DNA of 64,000 bases from Lachnospiraceae bacterium (GTDB lineage: Bacteria > Bacillota > Clostridia > Lachnospirales > Lachnospiraceae). The notes below the pieces were generated by a model. That model had not been told where the DNA came from. It saw only the letters and a list, made by a program, of their open reading frames with translations, and searched no databases. Shown piece by piece: positions 34,345 to 42,676 of the stretch. Positions within the stretch are counted from its first letter, which is position 1, and each line of letters begins with the position of its first letter. The position numbers were made by a program, and so were the translations under genes. The stretch covers positions 62,001 to 126,000 of the forward strand of contig JAGBCB010000019.1 of the NCBI GenBank assembly GCA_017938145.1, given 5' to 3'.

Positions 34345-35253
34345 ATGGAACAAAAGATTAAACAATTTATCGACCGAATGATAATAGAAAATCCGGGTAT
34401 CGAAGCAGTTGCATTGGCAAACAAGGATGAGGTGCTGTTAGAACATCATTTTGTGAAACTGCAGAGCCGTAATATTTATTCCCATACCAAAAGTTTCATG
34501 AGTACGGCGGCAGGCATTGCCCTGGAAGAAGGCGCCCTGACTTTGGAAGACCCGTTGGTAAAGTATTTCCCGGACAAGGTTCCTGAAGTGCATCAAAAGT
34601 GGCTTAGGGAAATCCGGTTCCGTCATCTGCTTACCATGTCCAGCGGTTTTGGAAAAGCGTATTTAATGATTGACGGACGCAGGCACGGAGAAGGTTTGCC
34701 AAATTATCTGGAATATATGATGTCCCGGGAGGTATTAAAGAAGCCGGGTACGGAGTTTGATTATTCTACAGCAGACAGTCATCTGGCAGGTCTTATGTTA
34801 GCCAAAGCGGTGGGTAAAAACCTAAATGTATATTTATATGAAAAATTATTCTGTCCCCTTGGTATGGACTATCCGATTTGGGAGTGTGACCCGCAGGGCA
34901 ATCCAAACGGTGGCAGTGGCTTGTTTTTAAATATCACCGATCAGATAAAGCTGGGTCAGTTATATTTGGCGGATGGTGTATGGAAAGGAGAGCGCATCTT
35001 AAGTTCCCTTTGGGTAAAAGAGGCAACCAGAAAGCAGATTGAGACAAACGGTGGTGACAGCTGGAATTGCGGCTACGGTTATCAGTTCTGGATGATGCCG
35101 CAAACAGGTGCTTACCGTGCGGACGGTGCTTATGGGCAGATTACCATTGTACTTCCAAAGCAGGGTTATGTGGTTGCGGTGCAGTGCTCCGAGTACGGAA
35201 ATTTTGAAAAGGTGAAACAGGCACTGAATGAGATTGTGCTTGCAGATTTATAA
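34345..35253 (+). CDS. Beta-lactamase-fold serine hydrolase
   Basis: 302 residues of the class C/esterase/DD-peptidase superfamily. SxxK motif is SHTK with Ser46 and Lys49; the Tyr motif is YST (Tyr140) in FDYSTADSHLAG. No signal peptide, so it is probably cytoplasmic and not a classical secreted beta-lactamase; esterase or peptidase activity is more likely. ATG 34345 is eight bases after AAAGGA. The next gene starts directly after its stop. Confidence 0.85.
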   Translation: MEQKIKQFIDRMIIENPGIEAVALANKDEVLLEHHFVKLQSRNIYSHTKSFMSTAAGIALEEGALTLEDPLVKYFPDKVPEVHQKWLREIRFRHLLTMSSGFGKAYLMIDGRRHGEGLPNYLEYMMSREVLKKPGTEFDYSTADSHLAGLMLAKAVGKNLNVYLYEKLFCPLGMDYPIWECDPQGNPNGGSGLFLNITDQIKLGQLYLADGVWKGERILSSLWVKEATRKQIETNGGDSWNCGYGYQFWMMPQTGAYRADGAYGQITIVLPKQGYVVAVQCSEYGNFEKVKQALNEIVLADL

Positions 35254-36246
35254 ATGGACGTTTTAATGAAAAACTTTTGTGAGAATTATGGATTGGGCGG
35301 GGTGCTTGCACTGCGCCCTGTTTCCGGTGGATTACTTCATAAAATGTACCGGGTGGAAACTACATCCGGTATTTATGCCATAAAGGTTCTGAATCCGGAA
35401 ATTATGCAGCGTCCAACGGCTTTGCAAAATACTGTAAATTCAGAAAAGGTTGCCCACGCACTGGAAAACATTGTCCCGTTAGTGGCAGCAAAGGAATTTA
35501 ACGGAGCGCATGTAGTAAAATATGACGGCAGTTGGTTTATGGTGTTTGACTGGCTGGAAGGGGCATCGGTATTTGCACCGGATATTACGGTGGAACATTG
35601 TGCAAAAATAGGAGAACTGCTTGGGAAAATCCATACAGCCGATGTGGAAATTGAAGGAATGGAGCCTGAGACAGAAGTAAGGGATGTGTTTGATTGGGAG
35701 AAACTATGTAAGGCAATGCCGTGTGGCGAAAGAGGCTTTGTATCGGCTTTGAATGATTTTCTCCCGGAGCTTTTAGCACTGGATGCAGACGTTGTACATG
35801 CACTAAAAATTTCCTCCTCCCATAAGGTAATCAGTCATCGGGATTTAGACCCGAAGAATGTAATGTGGCAGGGCAATCAGCCTTACATTATTGACTGGGA
35901 AGCGGCAGGCTATGTGAATCCGTTCCAGGAACTGGTGGAAGTAATCAATTACTGGATTACAGAGATTGATGGTAGTTATAATTATGATAAATTAACAGTG
36001 TTGATGGATGCATATAAAGCTTTTAAAGAAGTCAGATTTGTAGACTGGGATACTGTGCTGTTACGCAGCTTTGACGGTATTCTTGGCTGGCTGGAATACA
36101 ATATGCGCCGGGCGGCAGGAATGACCGGGGAAGACGTCGCAGACCGGGAAGAAGGCAAAAAACAGGTGGAAGGTACCATTGCAGAGATTAAGAATCAGCG
36201 AGCGCAGATGGAAGAACTTAGGAGTTGGTTATATGAACATCGATAA
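35254..36246 (+). CDS. APH-like phosphotransferase (kinase fold)
   Basis: 330 residues. Catalytic loop SHRDLDPKNVMW with His195-Arg196-Asp197, and the metal-binding IIDWEAAGYVNPFQEL. The N-lobe has YRVETTSGIYAIKVLNP with the ATP-binding Lys. Related to aminoglycoside phosphotransferases and choline/homoserine kinases; the substrate cannot be told. It begins immediately after the hydrolase stop and overlaps the next GNAT gene by 14 bases, so the three genes form an operon. Confidence 0.85.
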   Translation: MDVLMKNFCENYGLGGVLALRPVSGGLLHKMYRVETTSGIYAIKVLNPEIMQRPTALQNTVNSEKVAHALENIVPLVAAKEFNGAHVVKYDGSWFMVFDWLEGASVFAPDITVEHCAKIGELLGKIHTADVEIEGMEPETEVRDVFDWEKLCKAMPCGERGFVSALNDFLPELLALDADVVHALKISSSHKVISHRDLDPKNVMWQGNQPYIIDWEAAGYVNPFQELVEVINYWITEIDGSYNYDKLTVLMDAYKAFKEVRFVDWDTVLLRSFDGILGWLEYNMRRAAGMTGEDVADREEGKKQVEGTIAEIKNQRAQMEELRSWLYEHR

Positions 36247-36994
36247 AATTTTCCGTGAGGAGGATTTGTTTCCACGGGAATTTGCAAATTTTGAAGCAAG
36301 AAATTATGGCATACTGTTTTTTGATGAGAACAACAAAGATTCCTACGACAGTAATCATGCCGTGGTTTTTAAAGATAAGATAACCGATTTGAATGCAGTG
36401 CTTGAGGATGTTGCGGCCTTTTATGAAAAAAAGGGATTAAAGGCTATATTGTATCAGGCAACGGCAGAAGAAGGGTACTTTACATCGAATACAGATGTGT
36501 TTGCAAAGCACGGATTCAAAAACTGGGAAGAAGAAATCCGGTTCATGGTGCCTGCAGAGGAAAATAAGCTGGGAAACAATCCGGAGATTTCGGTGAAACG
36601 GGTTACGGAATGGGACGAAGCTTTTGCAACGGAAATTTTTGAAAAAGCCGGGGAACCCTGGGAAATCGGTGTGGCTAAGCGGATGATAAGGAATTCCAAC
36701 ACCGTGTTTTTAGTGGCGTATTATCAGGGATGTCCTGTTGGTATGACCTATGTGCATGTGCGGAGCGGTGTATGCCGTTATGACTATATACTGGTTTCCA
36801 AGGAACACAGAAGAATCGGTGTAGGCAGAGCTTTGATGAATGCGCTGGTGGAGTATTGCAAAGAGCAAAGAATTGAAAACTGTTATCTTTGGCCGGCAGG
36901 AGAATCGGCGCAGCGCATTTATCTGGAAGCCGGGTTCCAAACTGTGGAGGTAAAGAAGGCCGGACGGGCGGCGATGGAAACTGCAGAAGAGTGA
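36233..36994 (+). CDS. GNAT family N-acetyltransferase with N-terminal extension
   Basis: 253 residues. The C-terminal GNAT domain (about 115-245) has VSKEHRRIGVGRALMNALVEYC and ESAQRIYLEAGFQTVEVKKAGRA. The first 110 residues look like a degenerate second GNAT fold (NHAVVFKDKITDLNAVLEDVAAFYEKKGLKA). Start ATG 36233 lies inside the kinase gene with GGAG eight bases upstream. Substrate unknown. Confidence 0.8.
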   Translation: MNIDKIFREEDLFPREFANFEARNYGILFFDENNKDSYDSNHAVVFKDKITDLNAVLEDVAAFYEKKGLKAILYQATAEEGYFTSNTDVFAKHGFKNWEEEIRFMVPAEENKLGNNPEISVKRVTEWDEAFATEIFEKAGEPWEIGVAKRMIRNSNTVFLVAYYQGCPVGMTYVHVRSGVCRYDYILVSKEHRRIGVGRALMNALVEYCKEQRIENCYLWPAGESAQRIYLEAGFQTVEVKKAGRAAMETAEE

Positions 36995-37005
36995 TTATTT
37001 TCTGC

Positions 37006-37034
37006 TTGTCATAACTTTGTTAATCTGCTACAAT
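37006..37034 (+). promoter_or_regulatory. Promoter of the methionine/one-carbon operon
   Basis: TTGTCA (37006-37011), 17 bases, TACAAT (37029-37034) with extended TGC. The 40-base leader is too short for a SAM or cobalamin riboswitch. Confidence 0.65.
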
Positions 37035-37075
37035 AAAGCGATAAAGAACACGCTTCGTGAGAGGAAATAAAACAA

Positions 37076-38917
37076 GTGAAATTAAAAGACTTTCTACAAG
37101 AAAATATTCTGCTGATGGATGGTGCCATGGGTACCTATTACCAGCAGTTACAGGAGCATAAAGAAGATATTGCGGAACTGGCCACAATTTCGCAACCGGA
37201 AGTGATTCTGAACATCCACAAAGAGTATCTGGCAGCGGGAGCGGACATCATTCGCACCAATACCTTTGCGGTGAATTCTGTAGTGTTGCCGGGAGTAAGT
37301 GACGATGTAAGAAATGATTTGCTACGCAAGGCTTGTAAGCTTGCCAAGCAGGCAGTGGCAGAAGAAAAACTTCGTACCGGAAGGGAATGCTTTGTGGCGG
37401 CGGATATCGGGCCGGTTGCCGGTGGTGAACGGGCAGCGGAAGAAATTCTTTCGGAGTACTACCGTATGTGCGATGTGTTCCTTGACGAAGGCATGGACGT
37501 TTTCTGGCTGGAAACCTTTTCTTCCATGGAGTTTGTGCCGGAAATTTTATCGTACATAAAAGAAAAAGCGCCGGAAGCATTTTGCTCCGTCAGCTTTTGT
37601 ATCAATAAAAACGGATTTACTACTGCAGGACAGAAAGCAGAACGTCTATTATTTGCGGAGGGCTTACGGCAGGCGGATGCCATCGGTTTTAACTGTGGCA
37701 TCGGTTCGGTACACATGAAGTCCGTCCTGGAAAAGTGCAAACTGCCAAAAGATGTTTTTGTTCTGGCGGCACCAAATGCGGGTTATGCAGAAACCTTTTC
37801 CAGCCGTGCGGTGTTTTTAAACAGTGCCGGATATTTTGGTGACAATATGGCCGAAACAGCTGAACTTGGTGTGGATATCGTGGGCGGCTGTTGCGGTACT
37901 ATGCCTTCTTTTATCCGGGAGATACGAAAGAAAATTTCCGGAAAGAAGAACGTGGAGCGGATTTCCAGAGAAGAATATGAAAAAGTACTGGCTGAGGCAA
38001 AGAAACCTGCGGATGCAACGGGTATACAAAATAGTGAAAATAGTTTGTCGGCAGGTGTACAAAATAAGCTGAAAGAAAAGCTTTTACGCGGCGAAAAAGT
38101 CATCGCGGTGGAGCTGGACCCTCCTTACAATGCGGATGGGGAAAAGCTGCTTGCCTGTGCACAAACACTTTCTAAGTATCCGGTGGATGTTCTGACCTTT
38201 GCGGATTCTCCTATGGGACGAAGCCGTGCGGATTCTACACTAACGGCACTTCATATCTGCAGTCAGACCGGCATGCAGGTAATTCCTCATATTTGCTGTC
38301 GCGACCGCAATGTGATTGCCATGCGCTCCCTTTTATTGGGTGCCCATATGAACGGACTTAGAAATCTTCTGATTGTAACCGGAGACCCGGTGCCGGGAGA
38401 TGACAGAAAGACAGTCACCGGTGTGTTTGACTATAACTCCATCCGGTTTATGAACTATGTGACGGAAATGAATAAGGAACTGTTCCCGGAGGATACATTT
38501 TTCTTTGGCGGAGCGTTAAACTATAATTTTCCGAACGGAGAAAAAGTAGCGGAACGTATGGAAAAGAAGATGGCAGCAGGGTGCTCGTTTTTCCTGACCC
38601 AGCCGGTATTTTCTGATGAGGATATAGAGCGGATTAAATGGCTGAAAGAGCGTACGGGAGCAAAGATTCTTGCGGGAATTCTTCCGCCGGTAAGTTTAAA
38701 AAATGCCAGCTTTATCCGCAATGAAATGGCGGGGATGAACGTGCCTGACGAGGTGCTTGCCATGTACCGGGCCGACATGACCAGAGAAGAGGGCGAGATT
38801 GCCGGTGCTGAAATCGCAAAGGGTCTGATGAAAAAGCTGGATCCTTTTGTGGACGGTTACTATTTTATGCTTCCGTTTAACCGGGTGAGCCTGATGGAGC
38901 GGATTTTATGCGAATAA
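37076..38917 (+). CDS. Homocysteine S-methyltransferase / methylenetetrahydrofolate reductase fusion
   Basis: 613 residues in two halves. Residues 1-290 are a homocysteine methyltransferase barrel (MDGAMGTYYQQL, GFNCGIGS, and the zinc site GGCCGT). Residues 325-613 are an MTHFR barrel (VIAVELDPPYNAD, RDRNVIAMRSLLLGA, LLIVTGDP, FFLTQPVFS). This is the YitJ-type bifunctional arrangement. The MTHFR half should make 5-methyl-THF for MetH, encoded 42 bases downstream. GTG start with AGAGGAAA upstream. Confidence 0.93.
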   Translation: MKLKDFLQENILLMDGAMGTYYQQLQEHKEDIAELATISQPEVILNIHKEYLAAGADIIRTNTFAVNSVVLPGVSDDVRNDLLRKACKLAKQAVAEEKLRTGRECFVAADIGPVAGGERAAEEILSEYYRMCDVFLDEGMDVFWLETFSSMEFVPEILSYIKEKAPEAFCSVSFCINKNGFTTAGQKAERLLFAEGLRQADAIGFNCGIGSVHMKSVLEKCKLPKDVFVLAAPNAGYAETFSSRAVFLNSAGYFGDNMAETAELGVDIVGGCCGTMPSFIREIRKKISGKKNVERISREEYEKVLAEAKKPADATGIQNSENSLSAGVQNKLKEKLLRGEKVIAVELDPPYNADGEKLLACAQTLSKYPVDVLTFADSPMGRSRADSTLTALHICSQTGMQVIPHICCRDRNVIAMRSLLLGAHMNGLRNLLIVTGDPVPGDDRKTVTGVFDYNSIRFMNYVTEMNKELFPEDTFFFGGALNYNFPNGEKVAERMEKKMAAGCSFFLTQPVFSDEDIERIKWLKERTGAKILAGILPPVSLKNASFIRNEMAGMNVPDEVLAMYRADMTREEGEIAGAEIAKGLMKKLDPFVDGYYFMLPFNRVSLMERILCE

Positions 38918-38959
38918 ACGGCATGATGCCGATTTGATGAAAGAATAAGGGTGAAGAGA

Positions 38960-41449
38960 ATGACAAAGCGTGAATTTAGTGATTTGTGTGAAAAAAGGAT
39001 TTTGTTATTGGACGGTGCCACCGGTACCAATTTACAAAGGGCGGGAATGCCGACGGGAGTTTGTCCGGAACAGTGGATTTTAGAGAATAAGGATGAGGCA
39101 AAGAAGCTTCAAATGGCGTTTCTGGAAGCAGGCACCGATATTTTATATGCACCTACTTTTAGTGCAAACCGTCTGAAACTGGCGGAATACGGGCTTCAGG
39201 ATAAGCTTGCAGACATGAATCGGGCGCTTGTGGCATTGTCTAAGGATGCAGTGGCAGAATACGAAGAAAAGAAACGCTGCAACGTGGGCAGACACTTTAT
39301 TGCAGGTGATCTTACCATGACAGGCGAGCTGTTATATCCGGTGGGTAAACTGCAATTTGAAGAACTGGTTGATATTTATAAGGAGCAGGTACACGTACTG
39401 GCGGATGCCGGGGTTGATTTGTTTGTGGTGGAAACCATGATGAGTCTGCAGGAATGCAGGGCAGCGGTGCTTGCAATCAAGGAAACCTGTGATTTGCCGG
39501 TTATGGTAACCTTAACCTTTGCGGGAGATAATAAGACAATGTACGGCACTACTCCGGAAGCGGCTGTGGTTGTACTGCAGGCTCTTGGAGCAGATGCTGT
39601 AGGTGTAAATTGTTCTGCAGGACCGGAAACCATGGTGCCGATGATTAAGCGTATGGCAGCGGTTGCCGAGATTCCGGTAATTGCAAAACCGAATGCCGGA
39701 ATGCCGGAGCTTTCCGAGGGAAAAACCGTATATAAAATGACTCCTGCAGAGTATGCGAAGCATATGGAGGCATTAGTGGATGCCGGTGCAGGTATTGTGG
39801 GAGGCTGCTGCGGTTCCGAACCGGAACATATTGCGGCAGTATCAGCAATGATAAAGAAGAAAAAACCTCGTGAAGTACAGCCGCATAAAGCTATTTTGGC
39901 AACCGAACGGGAAATCTTCCCGATTGAACTCAATGGGCAGTTCCGCATTATCGGTGAGAGAATCAATCCTACCGGAAAGAAGGCGCTGCAGGCAGAACTC
40001 CGGGAAGGAAAAATGGATTTAGTACTTCAGTATGCCAAGGAGCAGGAAGAAGCGGGTGCATATATCTTGGATGTCAATGCCGGAATGCCGGGAATTGATG
40101 AAAAGGAACGCTTGCTTCAGATTATCTATGAGGTAACCCAGAATTCTTCCCTGCCGCTTGCGATTGATTCCAGTCATGTGGATGTAATTGAAGAGGCACT
40201 GAGGATTTATCCGGGCCGTGCCTTGGTAAATTCCGTTTCCTGTGAGAAAGAGAAAATGGAGAAGCTGCTTCCGATTGTAAAGAAATACGGAGCGATGTTT
40301 ATTTTGCTTCCGCTTTCGGAAAACGGTCTGCCAAAGGATCAGTTTGAAAAACGCAGATTTATCCACATGGTTATGACAGCGGCTTTAAAAGAAGGTCTGC
40401 AGAAAGAGGATATTATTGTAGACGGTCTTGTAAATACCATTGGTGCAGGTAAAAACGCAGCACTGGAAACATTGGCAACAATCCGATACTGCAAGGAAGA
40501 TTTGGGACTGGCTACCAGCATCGGACTTTCCAATATTTCCTTTGGATTACCGGCAAGAAGCTATGTAAATACCGCATTTCTTACCATGGCAATCGGCAGT
40601 GGTCTTACCATGGCGATTGCAAATCCGTGTCAGAAGATGACCATGCATTTTATGCTGGCGTCTGATTTGCTGATGGGAAAAGAAGGTGCGGACCTTGCAT
40701 TTATTGAAGCATCTGCAGATATGGCAGCTCCTGCAGGAAGTACAAATCAGAGCGCGACAGTGCCGGGCGAAGTGCCTGCAGCTAAGACGGCAAAAGATGA
40801 GGCGCAAGGAACTGCGCTGTTTCAGGCTGTGCTGAAAGGTAACAAAAGAAACATTCTGGAATTGACAGAAAATGCATTGGCGGATTCTGCTTATGGCGTA
40901 GAAGGAACAGAACGGGCAAATAAAATATTAAATGAAGATTTAATTCCTGCAATCAATAAGGTGGGAGAATTATTTGAACAGAAAAAATATTTTCTTCCGC
41001 AGCTGATTGCTTCTGCGGAAACCATGGAGATGGCAATGAAGGAACTGGAACCGTTGCTTGCTACCGGAGACGGAGGAAAACGGGGGAAGGTAATTATTGC
41101 TACCGTAAAGGGAGATATTCACGACATCGGAAAAAATCTGGTATCTTTGATGCTTAAAAACTATGGTTTTGAAGTAATTGACATGGGTAAAGATGTGGAA
41201 TCCGAAGCGATTATCGAGAAAGCCAAGGAAACCGGCGCTGACCTGATAGCTCTGTCTGCTCTTATGACAACCACCATGACCCGTATGAAAGAAGTGGTGG
41301 AATTAAAGAACGCAGCAAAGCTTTCCACCAAGGTAATTATCGGTGGTGCGGTAACTACGGAAGAGTATGCAAAGGAGATTGGAGCCGACGGATATGCAAA
41401 GGATGCCAGGGAAGCGGTAAAGGTTGCAATTTCTTTGACGGAACAGTAA
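38960..41449 (+). CDS. metH: Cobalamin-dependent methionine synthase, short form without activation domain
   Basis: 829 residues: homocysteine barrel (1-295; zinc site GGCCGS), pterin-binding barrel (about 320-585; GERINPTGKK, ILDVNAGMPGID), B12 cap helices (about 620-700) and B12-binding Rossmann domain with DIHDIGKN, axial His721. The SAM-binding reactivation domain found in E. coli MetH is absent, as usual in Clostridia; a separate activation protein is expected elsewhere. An unusual Ala/Pro/Ser/Thr-rich linker (about 587-615) joins pterin and cap modules. ATG 38960; GTG 38951 is an alternative. Confidence 0.93.
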   Translation: MTKREFSDLCEKRILLLDGATGTNLQRAGMPTGVCPEQWILENKDEAKKLQMAFLEAGTDILYAPTFSANRLKLAEYGLQDKLADMNRALVALSKDAVAEYEEKKRCNVGRHFIAGDLTMTGELLYPVGKLQFEELVDIYKEQVHVLADAGVDLFVVETMMSLQECRAAVLAIKETCDLPVMVTLTFAGDNKTMYGTTPEAAVVVLQALGADAVGVNCSAGPETMVPMIKRMAAVAEIPVIAKPNAGMPELSEGKTVYKMTPAEYAKHMEALVDAGAGIVGGCCGSEPEHIAAVSAMIKKKKPREVQPHKAILATEREIFPIELNGQFRIIGERINPTGKKALQAELREGKMDLVLQYAKEQEEAGAYILDVNAGMPGIDEKERLLQIIYEVTQNSSLPLAIDSSHVDVIEEALRIYPGRALVNSVSCEKEKMEKLLPIVKKYGAMFILLPLSENGLPKDQFEKRRFIHMVMTAALKEGLQKEDIIVDGLVNTIGAGKNAALETLATIRYCKEDLGLATSIGLSNISFGLPARSYVNTAFLTMAIGSGLTMAIANPCQKMTMHFMLASDLLMGKEGADLAFIEASADMAAPAGSTNQSATVPGEVPAAKTAKDEAQGTALFQAVLKGNKRNILELTENALADSAYGVEGTERANKILNEDLIPAINKVGELFEQKKYFLPQLIASAETMEMAMKELEPLLATGDGGKRGKVIIATVKGDIHDIGKNLVSLMLKNYGFEVIDMGKDVESEAIIEKAKETGADLIALSALMTTTMTRMKEVVELKNAAKLSTKVIIGGAVTTEEYAKEIGADGYAKDAREAVKVAISLTEQ

Positions 41450-41463
41450 AAGTGTGTTATACT
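41435..41463 (+). promoter_or_regulatory. Promoter of the aldo-keto reductase gene, inside the metH end
   Basis: TTGACG (41435-41440), 17 bases, TATACT (41458-41463) with extended TGT. The -35 is within the last codons of metH. Confidence 0.7.
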
Positions 41464-41500
41464 AAAACGAGATAGTTTTTACTAAAGGAGAGAGTTACTT

Positions 41501-42625
41501 ATGGAGTTCAGAACGTTAGATAAGTTAGGAATTAAAACCTCCTTACTGGGATTTGGATGCATGCGTTTCCCTACAACAGCAGAAGGAAAAATTGATGAAG
41601 TAAGAGCGGAGCAGATGTTAGATGAAGCATATGCAGCAGGCATCAACTATTATGATACTGCATGGCCGTACCATAACGGTGAGAGTGAACCGTTTGTTGG
41701 TAAAATCATGAAGAAATATCCTCGCGAAAGTTTCTACTTTGCAACGAAGCTTCCTTGTTGGAATGTGAAGGAACGGGAAGATGCTACCCGTATTTTCCAT
41801 CAGCAGTTAGAACATCTGCAGTCCGATTATGTTGATTTTTATCTGCTTCACGCATTAAACAGAGGCAGCTTTAACCAGATGAAGGACCTTGGTGTTATTG
41901 ATGATATGGTAGAGTTAAAGAATCAGGGAAAAATCAAGTATCTTGGTTTTTCTTTCCACGACGGTTATGAGGCATTTGAAGAAATTCTTACCTACCGTGA
42001 CTGGGATTTCTGCCAGATTCAATACAATTATATGGATACCAATGAGCAGGCCGGCGACAAAGGGTATGCTCTTTGCGAAAAGCTGAATGTACCGATTGTT
42101 ATCATGGAACCAATCAAGGGTGGAGCGCTGGCTTCTTATGCCCCTGAAGTGGAGGACATGTTTAAGGCTGTCCGTCCGGAAAAGAGTATTGCTTCCTGGG
42201 CACTGCGCTGGGTGGCAAGCAAGCCTCAGATTAAGGTGGTTCTCAGTGGTATGTCCACCGAGGAACAGGTAAAAGATAATTTAGATACCTTTGGAAATTT
42301 CGAAGCATTATCTGAGAAAGAGTTTGAAACTGTTGAAAATGTTGTCAAAGAAGTTAAATCAAGAATTAAGAATGGATGTACGGCGTGCCGCTATTGCATG
42401 CCATGCCCGTTTGGGGTAAATATTCCTAGAAACTTTGCTGTTTGGAATAATTACGGTATGTATAACAATGCAGGTTCCGCTAAGTGGCGTTATTTCCACG
42501 AAATGAAAGAAGAGGAACGTGCAGATAAATGTATGTCCTGCGGTGCCTGTGAAGATGCATGTCCGCAGAAGCTTCCAATCCGCGAGCACTTGGCTCAGGT
42601 GGCAGAATTAATGCAGAGTTTATAA
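41501..42625 (+). CDS. Aldo/keto reductase with C-terminal 4Fe-4S domain
   Basis: 374 residues. AKR barrel (1-275) with INYYDTAWPYHNGESE including the catalytic Tyr, FATKLP with the catalytic Lys, and GFSFHDGYEAF. The C-terminal domain holds two Cys clusters, CTACRYCMPCPFG (about 291-303) and CMSCGACEDACPQ (about 345-357), as in anaerobic ferredoxin-type AKRs. Substrate unknown. AAAGGAGAGAG ribosome site. Confidence 0.92.
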   Translation: MEFRTLDKLGIKTSLLGFGCMRFPTTAEGKIDEVRAEQMLDEAYAAGINYYDTAWPYHNGESEPFVGKIMKKYPRESFYFATKLPCWNVKEREDATRIFHQQLEHLQSDYVDFYLLHALNRGSFNQMKDLGVIDDMVELKNQGKIKYLGFSFHDGYEAFEEILTYRDWDFCQIQYNYMDTNEQAGDKGYALCEKLNVPIVIMEPIKGGALASYAPEVEDMFKAVRPEKSIASWALRWVASKPQIKVVLSGMSTEEQVKDNLDTFGNFEALSEKEFETVENVVKEVKSRIKNGCTACRYCMPCPFGVNIPRNFAVWNNYGMYNNAGSAKWRYFHEMKEEERADKCMSCGACEDACPQKLPIREHLAQVAELMQSL

Positions 42626-42676
42626 TCAGGCAATATTTGTAGAGGCGTTTTTACAAAGAATCCGGGGTGATGCGGT

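Noticed and set aside
36995..37075. Looked for a SAM or cobalamin riboswitch before the methionine operon
   Set aside because: Only about 80 bases, taken up by the promoter; no conserved core seen.
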